From an uncultured Aquimarina sp. (GTDB lineage Bacteria; Bacteroidota; Bacteroidia; Flavobacteriales; Flavobacteriaceae), in assembly GCA_947492105.1 (NCBI GenBank), contig CANLMN010000001.1:186001-250000 (forward strand): a stretch of 64,000 bases of DNA, given 5' to 3'. Below are positions 55,594-64,000 of this stretch, piece by piece. Made by a program: the position numbers and the translations under genes. Under the pieces are notes generated by a model, which made no database searches, was not told the origin of the DNA, and worked only from the letters and a program-made list of their open reading frames with translations. Numbering within the stretch: the stretch's first letter is position 1; every line of letters begins with the position of its first letter.

Positions 55594-56457
55594 CTACCTT
55601 TTTATTAAACTTAGCTTGGCAGACTCTCCTACTTTGAGACTTGTTTTTGTCTCCATAAATTGATTCTTGCCTTTAATCTCTATTTTTACAGTATTAGGTG
55701 CAGAAGTACCTTCATTTAACGCAATTACTTTTACACTTGTTTTCGCTTTGACTAAGGTAATCGGAATTTCTTTTCGCTCTTTTTTTATAGCATAATTCTC
55801 CAAAACTAATACATCATCTACAAAAAGATTAATACGATCACCATCAATCTTTCCTGAATCAAATACAGCAATAGTAAAAACCTTGGATTTGACAAAAATA
55901 TTGAGATCTTCGTTTGCAACAATAGCCTCTAACTTCATCGAATCAATTTTTGGCTGCGCTTTTTCGACGAGTTGTTTGTGTTTTGATATATTAAACCTAC
56001 GATCTAGCTTTTTGATTTTGGTATCAATTTTGTTTTTGTCCGCCAAAAGCAATACTCCATCAATACATTTTTTTCCATTTGCATATTTCCCCAAAAAATC
56101 ACCTTTCACCATTTTTGACTTTTCAAAGTTTTTGATCGCTCCATTAAAATGAATAAAGCAAAAATCAAAAGAATCAAAAGGGGATTTTGTGTAAAGAATA
56201 TCAAATTCATTAAACACTAGGAGTCCCTCTTTGGGACTATACGTACCTTCTATAGAAGATTTGGTTTCGTGTGGCCCATCTTTATCTGTTACAGAAAATC
56301 CACTAATTTTATTTTCAGTGGTTTTGCTAAGGTATAAATCATAAGAAATAAATAAGGAATCATTTATTGTGATAACCCCGGAAAATTCTCTAAAACTTAA
56401 CTGACCGAATAGAAAGGTAGAATGGAGAAAAATAAAAACCAATAAAAAAAGTCTCAT
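55594..56457 (-). CDS. secreted protein of unknown function
   Basis: A 287-residue protein with a signal peptide (MRLFLLVFIFLHSTFLFG, cleavage near GQLS). Residues 20-140 are beta-rich (FREFSGVITINDSLFISYDL, SFDFCFIHFNG), and residues 190-285 form a second beta-domain with FTIAVFDSGKIDGDRINLFV and VLVLENYAIKK, a pattern I associate with small secreted adhesin-like domains. No enzyme motif or T9SS signal is seen. It is divergent from the TM2 protein gene with 47 bases between. Confidence 0.7.
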   Translation of the reverse strand: MRLFLLVFIFLHSTFLFGQLSFREFSGVITINDSLFISYDLYLSKTTENKISGFSVTDKDGPHETKSSIEGTYSPKEGLLVFNEFDILYTKSPFDSFDFCFIHFNGAIKNFEKSKMVKGDFLGKYANGKKCIDGVLLLADKNKIDTKIKKLDRRFNISKHKQLVEKAQPKIDSMKLEAIVANEDLNIFVKSKVFTIAVFDSGKIDGDRINLFVDDVLVLENYAIKKERKEIPITLVKAKTSVKVIALNEGTSAPNTVKIEIKGKNQFMETKTSLKVGESAKLSLIKR

Positions 56458-56504
56458 ATAATCACTATATTTAACTCAAATATATAATTAATTAACTTAT
56501 TATT

Positions 56505-56885
56505 ATGAAAATAAAACTACTACTATCAACTTTAGTCGTATTGTTATCGTTTACCACGACATCCTACGCAAGTTTTCCTGTAACAGCTAACACCGTTACT
56601 ACAACTACTACAACACAGATTACAGAATCTGAAAATAACACTACATTATCTTCTCCTGCGGCAGCAGCCGACAGAGGAACTGTGGCTATTATTCTCGCTT
56701 TGGTATCTGTTCTCTTGTTACCTTTTGGATTCCACAACTGGTATCTTGGAAGAAACAAGCAAGCACTTTGGCAAACCTTATTGGTTTTTCCTTTAGGTTT
56801 ACTTATACTACCTGCAATAGCATCATGGATCTGGCAAGTTGTAGATCTAGTTAGAATCCTATCCAAGGATCCTAAATTTGATTAA
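56505..56885 (+). CDS. TM2-domain membrane protein with signal peptide
   Basis: A 126-residue protein. An N-terminal signal (MKIKLLLSTLVVLLSFTTTS) is followed by a low-complexity Thr-rich stretch to residue 60. Two membrane helices follow (VAIILALVSVLLLPFGFHNW and LLVFPLGLLILPAIASWIWQ) separated by HNWYLGRNKQALWQ, the TM2 family pattern, ending VDLVRILSKD. TM2 proteins of Bacteroidota have no established role. A strong terminator follows at 56902. Confidence 0.82.
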   Translation: MKIKLLLSTLVVLLSFTTTSYASFPVTANTVTTTTTTQITESENNTTLSSPAAAADRGTVAIILALVSVLLLPFGFHNWYLGRNKQALWQTLLVFPLGLLILPAIASWIWQVVDLVRILSKDPKFD

Positions 56886-56901
56886 ACAACATTTCAATTT
56901 T

Positions 56902-56936
56902 ATAAGAAAAGCCTCAATTTTTGAGGCTTTTCTTAT
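56902..56936 (+). terminator. terminator after TM2 gene
   Basis: ATAAGAAAAGCCTCAA pairs with TTGAGGCTTTTCTTAT around three bases. The GC core GCCTC and the T-rich descending arm are 17 bases past the stop. Confidence 0.85.
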
Positions 56937-57265
56937 TCTACCACGTCTATAACTTAGAAATATTTGAAACTAAATTGTTTTTTTTCTTTTACAGAATGAA
57001 GAGAATCAAGGCACAGTCATAGCAATAGTATCCCTTTATCCTGAAATAGCATAAAAAAGAATAATTTATTACAGTAATTTCTAAGAACAAAAAACATGCA
57101 CCCTCAGTATCAAAAACAAATTATTCATAGAAACCTCAACAAAACGGTATCTGACACCCCCAACAAAAAACTAAACAGTCTTTTAAAAAACTGTTTTAGT
57201 ACCCCCTTCATTTCCACTTTTGCCAAACAACACCTAATTAGGCATCAAGTACACATATCATCTTA

Positions 57266-57425
57266 CACCATTTATCCTTTGAATTTACTGGGATAAAATT
57301 TTCTTTTTTCGCCTCAGCTTCAGCATAAAAACAAACCATAACTACGGCTATGCTTGATGTTTCTGCTGAAGCTGAAACAAAAAATCTTAATTTTTCTTTC
57401 CGGTAAATTCAAACAACAAATGGTA
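57266..57425 (+). repeat. dispersed hairpin repeat A, copy 4
   Basis: Full-length copy from CACCATTTATCCTTTGAATT to CAAACAACAAATGGTA, almost identical to copy 1 including both CTTCAGC and GCTGAAGC arms. Confidence 0.85.
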
Positions 57426-57527
57426 TTATTTTTCTTCTATCCAAAAGCCTTGTTCCTATACCTACAACTAAGATAAAGTACTAGAATTACAGTGTTTTTG
57501 CGTAAAAAACATGAACTATATAAATTG
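57426..57527 (+). repeat. dispersed repeat B, copy 3 (diverged)
   Basis: Follows repeat A directly, as at 10518. Recognisable parts are GCCTTGTTCCTATACCTA, AATTACAGTGTTTTTGCGTA and TATAAATTGA; the middle has diverged. Confidence 0.4.
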
Positions 57528-57652
57528 ATCGCCCTTAATTTTGAAAAGTAAACTAAATACTCCATCAAACAGACGAATCCTTCTCGTGACATACTAATGA
57601 GAAAAAACATCCAATTACTAACATTTACTTAACAGAAACTTAATATTTTAAT

Positions 57653-57660
57653 TATTTTTG
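57653..57660 (+). promoter_or_regulatory. possible -7 box of the LTA-synthase-like gene
   Basis: TATTTTTG fits TAnnTTTG and lies 28 bases before the start codon. A -33 TTG is not clear. Confidence 0.35.
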
Positions 57661-57688
57661 AACAAACTAACTAGACCAAGAAATACCT

Positions 57689-59566
57689 ATGAATTCTGCA
57701 TACGCAGCAAGTATTAAACTTTTAATCAAAAGACTTCTATTAATCCTGATATTATATCAACTATGTAGGGTTTTATTTTTCATTTTTAACAGAGATTCTT
57801 TCCAAGACTTAACACTTTGGACATTTATTGGTGGTGTTCATTTTGATATCTCTTCTATAATCTACACAAATCTTTTAGTGATCTTAGGACATAGCGTCCC
57901 TGGCAATTTCAAGTATCGTTTGGGGTATCAAAAGTTCCTCAAGCTCTTATTTTTCTTTTGTAATACTCTCGCAATCATTACAAATTGCATTGACATCGAA
58001 TATTTCAAATTTACCGGGAGGCGTAGCACTATAAATCTAATTACTGCCCAAGGCATGCATCAAGAAATAGTAGGCTTATTAGGAACCTATATGTTACAAT
58101 ACTGGCATATTGTTTTTATTCTTACACTACTCCTTGTTACTTTATATAAAGCCACCCCTGATCTAAAATTCTCAGGAACACCTTCCGAAACCCAAAAACG
58201 TACAGCATATCGTATCGGAGCATTCCTACTACTTTTGGGAATTACATTTCTACTAGGACGCGGTAGAATTCATCGAAAACCTCTTAAAATGGTTGACGCT
58301 ATTAACTACAGCTCCGATACCTCTCTGGTACTCAATACACCGTTTTGTATTCTAAAAACCTTATTCAGAAAAGAAGCACTGAAAGAACGCAAGTATTATA
58401 ACGAAGTAGAACAAAAAGCGATTTTCAGCCCTATTAAAACTTTTAAAGACAGCTTACCTACTCAAAAAAAGAATGTTATGATTATTATTCTTGAGAGCTT
58501 TGGCAATGAAAGTGTTGGTGCCGCAAATGACGGAAAAGGTTACACCCCATTTTTGGACTCCCTCATTACTGAGTCATTATATTTTAAAAATGGCTTTGCC
58601 AATGGTCGGCGTTCTATCGACGCTGTACCTTCTATTATATCGAGCATTCCTAGCCTAATGGAAAAAACATTCACCTTATCTCGTTATAGCTTTAACAATG
58701 TCAAAACTTTGCCCAAAATCTTAAATAAAGAAGGATATTACTCTTCTTTTTTTCATGGTGGATATAACGGTGGCCAAGATTTTGATAAATATGCTAAAAT
58801 TGCAGGATTTAAAGATTATTTTGGCAGAGAACAATACCCCTATCCTCATGGTGATGATGGTAATTGGGGGATTTTTGATGAAGAATTTTTAAAATTTTTC
58901 AATGAAAAGCTTATCACGTTCAAACAACCTTTTTTTACAACTATTTTTACATTATCCTCTCACCCGCCTTTCAAAATACCAAAAAAACACACTGGTAGAT
59001 TCCCAAAAGGAGCACTCAAAATCCAAGAAAGTGTGGGCTATGCTGATTATGCACTGAGAACTTTCTTTGAAAAAGCCAAAAAACAAGATTGGTACAAGAA
59101 CACCCTATTTGTACTATGTGCAGATCATTGCTCTTCTGAAGGTAATGGGTTTTACAAAACCACCCTAGGAAAATTCACCATTCCACTTGTGTTCTTTGAC
59201 CCATCTAATAAAAAATTAAAAGGTGTAAGCGAAAAGAATTTTCAACAGATTGACATTTTTCCAGCGATCCTTGAGTATCTTAACTACTCTGGGGCTTTTA
59301 TCTCTTATGGCAATGAAATTAGCAAAGAAGACCGCTTAATTGCTTTTTACCTCAACAACCTTTATCATTTTATAAAAAAAGACTACTACTTAATTTTTGA
59401 TGGCGAAAAGACTCAGGGCCTGTACAACATCAAAACAGATCGAATGCAGAAGAACAATCTCAAAGACAGTCATACAACAGAACGATTAGCCATTGAACGA
59501 GAAGCCAAAGCGTACATCCAATCTTTTAACCATCGAATGATTCACAACAAACTTACAGTAGAATAA
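57689..59566 (+). CDS. LTA synthase-like membrane sulfatase-fold protein
   Basis: A 625-residue inner-membrane protein. About five hydrophobic segments fill residues 10-185. A sulfatase/alkaline-phosphatase domain follows: MIIILESFGNESVG with the metal Glu, GKGYTPFLDSL with the nucleophile Thr, FFHGGYNGGQDFDKY, DDGNWGIFDEEF, LSSHPPFKIP and VLCADHCSSE with metal Asp-His. Family members move phosphoglycerol or phosphoethanolamine onto glycans or lipids, or act as phosphodiesterases. A Gram-negative cell has no lipoteichoic acid, so the acceptor is probably a surface or periplasmic glycan. The downstream glycan locus fits this, as inference. Confidence 0.88.
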   Translation: MNSAYAASIKLLIKRLLLILILYQLCRVLFFIFNRDSFQDLTLWTFIGGVHFDISSIIYTNLLVILGHSVPGNFKYRLGYQKFLKLLFFFCNTLAIITNCIDIEYFKFTGRRSTINLITAQGMHQEIVGLLGTYMLQYWHIVFILTLLLVTLYKATPDLKFSGTPSETQKRTAYRIGAFLLLLGITFLLGRGRIHRKPLKMVDAINYSSDTSLVLNTPFCILKTLFRKEALKERKYYNEVEQKAIFSPIKTFKDSLPTQKKNVMIIILESFGNESVGAANDGKGYTPFLDSLITESLYFKNGFANGRRSIDAVPSIISSIPSLMEKTFTLSRYSFNNVKTLPKILNKEGYYSSFFHGGYNGGQDFDKYAKIAGFKDYFGREQYPYPHGDDGNWGIFDEEFLKFFNEKLITFKQPFFTTIFTLSSHPPFKIPKKHTGRFPKGALKIQESVGYADYALRTFFEKAKKQDWYKNTLFVLCADHCSSEGNGFYKTTLGKFTIPLVFFDPSNKKLKGVSEKNFQQIDIFPAILEYLNYSGAFISYGNEISKEDRLIAFYLNNLYHFIKKDYYLIFDGEKTQGLYNIKTDRMQKNNLKDSHTTERLAIEREAKAYIQSFNHRMIHNKLTVE

Positions 59567-59576
59567 CCAATTATCA

Positions 59577-60341
59577 TTACTCCGATTTATTTCTCCGTTT
59601 TCTTCTACGTAATTTCTTACGGTTTACCTTATCCTGAAAAGCTTTGCTGTGTTGTTGTAATAAATTTTGCGTTTTTTCTACAGAAGTATTATAACATTTT
59701 GCATATTCGGTAGCAATAATTCGGACCATAGTTCTAGAAAGCCATAATCGTCTCAAGTTTTTCATTCGTTGATCCAAACTCAATGTTTCAAAACGCATCC
59801 GATTAAGATCAATAAGATAAAACTCATACTGCCCCACTCCTACTCTATTAATCAGCGTATTCCCTGGAGAATGATCTAAAAAATGAACCTGTGCCTCATG
59901 CATCTGATAACAAAACCTACCAAATTGGGTCAAAATATTTTCTCGATCCTCAAATTTCGGATGATGATTAAGTACACGAAAATCAAAATCATAGTCGACA
60001 TGCACACTAATATAGTAACTCTCTTTGAGACCAAAAGAAATTCGCTCAAAATACCCTACTGGAGTAGGGGTTTTAATACCTTTTTGTAATAATTGCAAAG
60101 CATATTCATACGAACGTTTAGCCTTTGATTTTCTCAAAAAACGATAGACCAGACTCTGAATTAGTGAAGGGTTTTTGAATTTTTTGACATTAAAAAACAC
60201 TCCATCAATCTGGATTTTTTTAATTGCGTTGCGCTCCCCCCGGACCACATCCTCTCCTTGACTCAAAAAATTCGTCAAAAACGAATAGAACACACTTTTG
60301 TGAGCTAAATAATCAGTATGAATGACAAAATTTTCTTGCAT
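59577..60341 (-). CDS. Kdo/LPS kinase-like protein
   Basis: A 254-residue protein-kinase-fold enzyme of the WaaP/KdkA group. The N-lobe carries the lysine in GVFFNVKKFKN, the catalytic loop is HFLDHSPGNTLI, and the metal Asp lies in YLIDLNRMRFE. The C-terminus is very basic (KKLRRRKRRNKSE). It would phosphorylate a sugar of the lipid A-core, probably Kdo, at the inner membrane. It is divergent from a heptosyltransferase-type gene, 48 bases apart, which supports LPS core assembly. Confidence 0.85.
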   Translation of the reverse strand: MQENFVIHTDYLAHKSVFYSFLTNFLSQGEDVVRGERNAIKKIQIDGVFFNVKKFKNPSLIQSLVYRFLRKSKAKRSYEYALQLLQKGIKTPTPVGYFERISFGLKESYYISVHVDYDFDFRVLNHHPKFEDRENILTQFGRFCYQMHEAQVHFLDHSPGNTLINRVGVGQYEFYLIDLNRMRFETLSLDQRMKNLRRLWLSRTMVRIIATEYAKCYNTSVEKTQNLLQQHSKAFQDKVNRKKLRRRKRRNKSE

Positions 60342-60389
60342 ATCCCTATAATACTATCAAAAAAAGTATCTTTAGCGAAGATAATCTTT

Positions 60390-61466
60390 ATGCAGAAAAT
60401 ACTCGTCATACAAAACAAAAGAATTGGTGATGTACTTATCAGTTCGGTCATTGCAAATAATATCAAAAAGGTGTTTCCAAAGAGTCACATCACCTATTTT
60501 GTATATGACTACACTACAGGTGTTTTGGAACAAAACCCTCATATCAACCGTGTCATCTCGGTACAAGAAAAGGAACTCAAAAGGCTTCCAAAACTCCTGA
60601 AGACGATGCTGAAAGTTCGCTCAGAACGTTATGATATTATTTTTGATCCCTATGCAAAGTTCCAAAGTAGGATGCTATGCTTATTTTCTAAAGCTCCTTA
60701 TCGAATAGGACTAAAACGTCAACACAAGACACTCAAACTTCCTTTTTACACACATCCTATTAGTTTTCTAGAACAACGAACCAAAAGCTGCGGAAAAGCA
60801 ATTGAAGATCGTATTAATATGATCTCTTCTGTTTTTGACCTCAAAAATCCGGATTACGTACCTAAAATTACACTAACAGCATCGGAAGAACATTATTCAC
60901 GTATTGCAAAACTCCCTAGACCTGTAATTATGATTGGTGTATTGGGTAGCACTCCGCAAAAATCTATGCCCTACGAGTACATTGTAACACTCATCAATTA
61001 TATCACAAAAACCTACAAGGCCACCTTACTTTTTAACTATGCTCCTCATCAAAAAGAGGAGGCACTCAAAATCTATGAGCAATGCAAGGACAAAGCGTTG
61101 ATAAACCTAGATATTTATGAAGATTCCATTAGAGGGTTCATCAAATTAATGCGCCAGTGTGACCTACTTATCGCCAATGAAGGTGGGAGTGTACACATCA
61201 CCAAAGCGCTACATAGACCAACTTTTACCATCTATTCTCCTTATGTCAATAAAGAACATTGGTGTAGCTTTGAAGATGGCGATCAACATGACTCCATTCA
61301 TCTCCTAGAAGAAAAACCAAATTTGTTTGATACCTTCACGCTAGAAGAGCGAAGAAAGATAGAAGAAAACCCCGACACCTTATACAAAGAGCTCACTCCG
61401 GACATGATTTTAGCAAAACTCAAACCTTTTTTGACTCAACACCTTATAACGACTAACGCATCATGA
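60390..61466 (+). CDS. glycosyltransferase family 9 (heptosyltransferase type)
   Basis: 358 residues from MQKILVIQNKRIGDVLISSV at 60390; the frame to 60318 runs into the divergent gene and is not used. GT9 marks are the IGDVL N-terminus, the MIGVLGSTPQKSMPYEYIV donor region and CDLLIANEGGSVHITKAL near the C-terminus, where the family has GNDSGxxH. It likely adds a heptose or similar sugar to the LPS core. Its stop overlaps the methyltransferase start by four bases (ATGA). Confidence 0.88.
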   Translation: MQKILVIQNKRIGDVLISSVIANNIKKVFPKSHITYFVYDYTTGVLEQNPHINRVISVQEKELKRLPKLLKTMLKVRSERYDIIFDPYAKFQSRMLCLFSKAPYRIGLKRQHKTLKLPFYTHPISFLEQRTKSCGKAIEDRINMISSVFDLKNPDYVPKITLTASEEHYSRIAKLPRPVIMIGVLGSTPQKSMPYEYIVTLINYITKTYKATLLFNYAPHQKEEALKIYEQCKDKALINLDIYEDSIRGFIKLMRQCDLLIANEGGSVHITKALHRPTFTIYSPYVNKEHWCSFEDGDQHDSIHLLEEKPNLFDTFTLEERRKIEENPDTLYKELTPDMILAKLKPFLTQHLITTNAS

Positions 61467-62050
61467 ACATACTAGATAAATTTCACCACTGGCGTCGCAA
61501 ACAGCGATGGAATCGTCAATACAAAAGCGGTCGCTGGGATAGTTTGGAAAATGAAATCGAAAGTGCGCGCTACCTTCAAATCATTGAATTTCTAAAAACA
61601 AATACAATCCCGAATCCCACCATCTTGGATATCGGCTGTGGACATGGTGTTTTGAATCAACGTATGCTGGACTCCTCGTATTCCTATAAATCCTTTACAG
61701 GTTTGGATTTCTCTAAAGTGTCTATTGAAAAAGCGATCACCAAAAACTACCCTGATTCAAAATTTCTTACCGCAGACGTCATTACCTATCAACCAGATCA
61801 AAAATTTGATGCTATTATTTTTAATGAAGCATTCTACTACATTCATGAAACAGAAAAATTAAATGTACTAGAACGAATGCTGGAACACCTCAATGAGAAT
61901 GGTGTGCTCGTAAATTCTATTTATCGTGAGGGGTTGGGCTGCTGGGAATACTTCAAAGAACATCCAAAACTCATTGAAAAAGGATATACCAAAGTTACTA
62001 CTCAGGTAGACAAAACCTATTGGCACGTGGGAGCATATATCAAATCTTGA
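61463..62050 (+). CDS. SAM-dependent class I methyltransferase
   Basis: A 195-residue protein. The SAM-binding motif I is ILDIGCGHGVLNQRM, motif II region is FTGLDFSKVSIEKA, and DAIIFNEAFYYI is the motif IV area. The basic N-terminus (HHWRRKQRWNRQYKSGRWDS) is typical of methyltransferases in glycan clusters. The four-base overlap with the GT9 gene makes cotranslation likely. The acceptor could be a sugar or a polyisoprenoid-linked glycan; unknown. Confidence 0.85.
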   Translation: MNILDKFHHWRRKQRWNRQYKSGRWDSLENEIESARYLQIIEFLKTNTIPNPTILDIGCGHGVLNQRMLDSSYSYKSFTGLDFSKVSIEKAITKNYPDSKFLTADVITYQPDQKFDAIIFNEAFYYIHETEKLNVLERMLEHLNENGVLVNSIYREGLGCWEYFKEHPKLIEKGYTKVTTQVDKTYWHVGAYIKS

Positions 62051-62145
62051 TTTAGCATCAAAAAAAAAAGACACAGCACTTTATATTTTAACAATATATC
62101 AAATAAAATCCCCTACTATTCCTGTTATAAAAATACTATTTATAT

Positions 62146-62272
62146 TAATTTGGGTATATAAATTCGTTTTAATTATTGATGGCACTGTTGTTTTTTTATG
62201 AAAAAACACCGTGCTGCTATTGCATAGCCTTGGCTAGGCAATATACGAACAAGTTGATATGCGACATTATAG
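62146..62272 (-). repeat. dispersed repeat B, copy 4 (reverse)
   Basis: Read on the minus strand it contains ATCAACTTGTTCGTATA, TAGCAGCACGGTGTTTTTT and AAACGAATTTATATACCC, matching repeat B at 10518-10674 in order. It lies between convergent glycan genes and has no adjacent repeat A. Confidence 0.6.
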
Positions 62273-62285
62273 AGCTAATTTGGTG

Positions 62286-63101
62286 TTATTTCGATTTTAG
62301 GATTCCGTAAGCCGTTTTCACTATTTTATGTTTTTTGGTAAACTTTCGAATTTTTTTATTTTTAATAATCATATCATCCGTCACATACCCTCTAGGATGA
62401 TCCAAATGTATGGTAATAGCGCTATACCGAATTTGTAACGGTGTGACCCCATAATTCATCAATCGCTCTCCCATTTCTCGATCTTCTCCACCATACTGCA
62501 TTCGCTCATCAAAACCATTGACAGCAAGAATATCTTCTCGCCATCCCGAAGCATTATTTCCATCCCAAGTTGCCTTTGTCGGTGTCAAGGTATTGAGTAA
62601 TTTCTGTTTACAACCTCGAGCACTCAGTTTGTTTAGTTTAAAACTTTTTTCTAAACCCTGCTCCAACAACCAAGCTGGATCAAAACAATGTTGTTGTTCT
62701 ATCACTACTTGAGAAATCCGTCTAGAAATATCCATAGGAAGTTTGAAGTATCCTCCAGAAAGAAAAACTCCCTTCTTATGATATCGCAAATGTGTTGCTA
62801 CAAAATCTTTTCTCGGAATACAATCTCCATCTGTAAATATCAGATATTGTTCTTTGGAGGCTAGGATAGCCTTATTTAGTATTTTTGTTTTTTGAAATCC
62901 ATTATCCTCTTGCCGCACATGAATGATTGTAAGCGGAGATTTCTTTTGAAAATCTTGGATCACCACTCTTGTTTCTTCCCCAGAACCATCATCCGCAATA
63001 ATAAGCTCAAAATCCTTGTGCGTTTGTTGCTCAAATCCCCAAAGCATTTTCTGAAGCCATCGGGGCTGATTATAAGTACTGACAATTACAGAGACACGCA
63101 T
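62286..63101 (-). CDS. glycosyltransferase family 2, paralogue 1
   Basis: A 271-residue GT-A enzyme. SVIVSTYNQPRWLQKMLWGF and ELIIADDGSGEET form the nucleotide-sugar site, TDGDCIPRKDF is the DxD-type motif, and NASGWREDILAVNGFDERMQ followed by YGGEDREMGERLM is the Glyco_transf_7C-like C-terminal part with the catalytic Glu-Asp. It is closely similar to the next gene upstream, from which it is separated by 6 bases. No membrane helix is seen; it acts at the inner face of the inner membrane, probably in LPS or other glycan assembly. Confidence 0.9.
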   Translation of the reverse strand: MRVSVIVSTYNQPRWLQKMLWGFEQQTHKDFELIIADDGSGEETRVVIQDFQKKSPLTIIHVRQEDNGFQKTKILNKAILASKEQYLIFTDGDCIPRKDFVATHLRYHKKGVFLSGGYFKLPMDISRRISQVVIEQQHCFDPAWLLEQGLEKSFKLNKLSARGCKQKLLNTLTPTKATWDGNNASGWREDILAVNGFDERMQYGGEDREMGERLMNYGVTPLQIRYSAITIHLDHPRGYVTDDMIIKNKKIRKFTKKHKIVKTAYGILKSK

Positions 63102-63107
63102 GGTGGA

Positions 63108-63929
63108 CTATTTTTTTACGATTCCATAGGCTGTCCATTTCTTTTTTGCCTCTCGTGTGGTCTTTCGGATTGCCTGGTTCTTAGCAATCGATTCTTCGTT
63201 TTTGTAGCCACGAGGATGATCTAAGTGAATACACACTGCATGATAACGAATCTGCTTACTCTTGATTCCCAAGTTAACTAAACGTTCTCCCAACTCTCGA
63301 TCTTGCCCCCCATACTGCATCCGCTCATCAAAACCATTTACGGCGACGATATCCTCTTTCCATCCAGAAGCATTATGACCATTCCAACTCGCATTGGTCG
63401 GTGTTATCGTATTGAGTAAATCTGCTTTTATCCCTTTGGCAGTAAGTTTGGTATTTTTGAATGAATTTTTCAGTCCATGTTTCTTGAGCCATTTGATATC
63501 AAAACATTGCTCTGCATAAATAGCTTCTTTGGTTATCGTTTCCGAGATATCCATCGGCAGCATAAAATATCCTCCTGACAAAAAATAGCCTTCCTCTCGA
63601 TACTTAATATGCTGCTCTACATAATCTTTTCTTGGAATACAATCTCCATCACTCATCAAAATATACTCCGTAGTGCATGCTAGTATTGCTTTGTTGAGAA
63701 TTTGGGATTTCTGAAAACCATTATCCTCATGCCAAACATGAATAATTGGATAAAAGACCTCTTCTTGTATTTTTTGGATCAATTCTCTTGTCGCTTCTCT
63801 AGAGCCATCATCTGCAATAACGATCTCGAACATCCTATACGTCTGATTATTGTAACCATACAACACCTTGGACAACCATTCTGGAGAATTATAGGTGCTA
63901 ATAATAATAGAAATATCTGTTGTTTTCAT
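63108..63929 (-). CDS. glycosyltransferase family 2, paralogue 2
   Basis: A 273-residue GT-A enzyme with the same layout as its neighbour: SIIISTYNSPEWLSKVLYGY, EIVIADDGSREAT, SDGDCIPRKDYVE, NASGWKEDIVAVNGFDERMQ, YGGQDRELGERLV and HLDHPRGYKNEES. By eye more than half of the residues are shared with the downstream copy, so the pair arose by tandem duplication. The Asp-rich motifs are intact in both, so both should be active, perhaps adding successive similar sugars. Confidence 0.9.
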   Translation of the reverse strand: MKTTDISIIISTYNSPEWLSKVLYGYNNQTYRMFEIVIADDGSREATRELIQKIQEEVFYPIIHVWHEDNGFQKSQILNKAILACTTEYILMSDGDCIPRKDYVEQHIKYREEGYFLSGGYFMLPMDISETITKEAIYAEQCFDIKWLKKHGLKNSFKNTKLTAKGIKADLLNTITPTNASWNGHNASGWKEDIVAVNGFDERMQYGGQDRELGERLVNLGIKSKQIRYHAVCIHLDHPRGYKNEESIAKNQAIRKTTREAKKKWTAYGIVKK

Positions 63930-63967
63930 ACCTCACAAAGATAAAGTTATTTTCTACATTTGTAGCA

Positions 63968-64000
63968 ATGCCATCGATAACCGTAATCATACCTGCATAT
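63968..64000 (+). CDS. start of a further GT2 glycosyltransferase (partial)
   Basis: Eleven codons before the right edge read MPSITVIIPAY, the usual first strand of a GT2 glycosyltransferase. It is divergent from the tandem GT2 pair with 38 bases between starts. The rest of the gene is outside the window, so the call rests on this motif only. Confidence 0.55.
   Translation, partial: MPSITVIIPAY

Larger units (their letters stand above)
56886..57688. other. intergenic region with terminator and repeats A and B
   Basis: An 803-base gap with the TM2 terminator, repeat A copy 4 (57266-57425), a diverged repeat B (57426-57527) and a possible -7 box (57653). A 66-codon frame at 57096-57296 ends inside repeat A and is unlikely to be a gene. 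Confidence 0.6.

Noticed and set aside
57096-57296. 66-codon plus-strand frame after the TM2 gene
   Set aside because: Its C-terminal codons lie inside repeat A copy 4, and no domain or promoter supports it.

Overview
The window looks like chromosomal DNA from a marine member of the Flavobacteriaceae (phylum Bacteroidota). It is AT-rich. Secreted proteins end in type IX secretion (T9SS) 'PNP...' sorting domains. Promoters, where visible, follow the Bacteroidota TTG / TAnnTTTG pattern. Lipoprotein and porin types are flavobacterial, and a CAL67264-type small membrane protein is present. Polysaccharide-degrading enzymes and dispersed non-coding repeats suggest an Aquimarina-like genome, but the genus is a guess. 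I saw no rRNA, tRNA, CRISPR array, insertion sequence with a transposase, or prophage.

Layout. 1-2380 (minus strand) is a probable zinc-homeostasis operon: DUF1826 protein, NTF2-like protein, a degenerate beta-carbonic-anhydrase-like protein and a COG0523 (CobW/ZigA-type) GTPase. Upstream, two palindromes sit exactly on a predicted promoter (2654-2705). 3167-9962 (minus) is a tight three-gene operon of transglutaminase/DUF2126, circularly permuted ATP-grasp/alpha-E and a second transglutaminase, a predicted but poorly characterised peptide-ligase system. 10928-14626 (minus) is a polyamine operon (arginine decarboxylase, agmatinase, deoxyhypusine-synthase-like enzyme, small acidic protein) that should make putrescine and probably homospermidine. 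15725-16864 encodes a secreted, circularly permuted GH16 glucanase. 17178-20358 holds hemL, a LysM glucosaminidase and a D-cysteine desulfhydrase-type enzyme.

20689-33752 is an accessory stretch with dihydrolipoyl dehydrogenase, a GNAT gene with a truncated duplicate 2 kb away, small secreted proteins, a beta-helix protein, a nucleoside-hydrolase-like T9SS protein, a GH86-like glycosidase, aroQ and a porin. 33950-46519 is mostly core: xerD, acs, a Kelch T9SS protein, purC, phoH, a SAM hydrolase-type protein, a SulP transporter, a TauE/SafE permease and an MBL-fold lipoprotein. 46789-54179 (minus) is a housekeeping run ruvX-def-DUF5606-pyrG-yidC-small membrane protein-ettA, with dapD diverging from it. 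55594-59566 holds an unknown secreted protein, a TM2 protein and an LTA-synthase-like sulfatase. 59577-64000 is a surface-glycan locus (Kdo-kinase-like protein, GT9, methyltransferase, tandem GT2 paralogues and the start of a further GT2).

Three families of short dispersed intergenic repeats (called A, B and C here) occur between genes. A is a roughly 160-bp imperfect hairpin in four copies, B is often fused to it, and C is about 55 bp in four places. Several of them end in the same ATACCA/TGGTAT hexamer.
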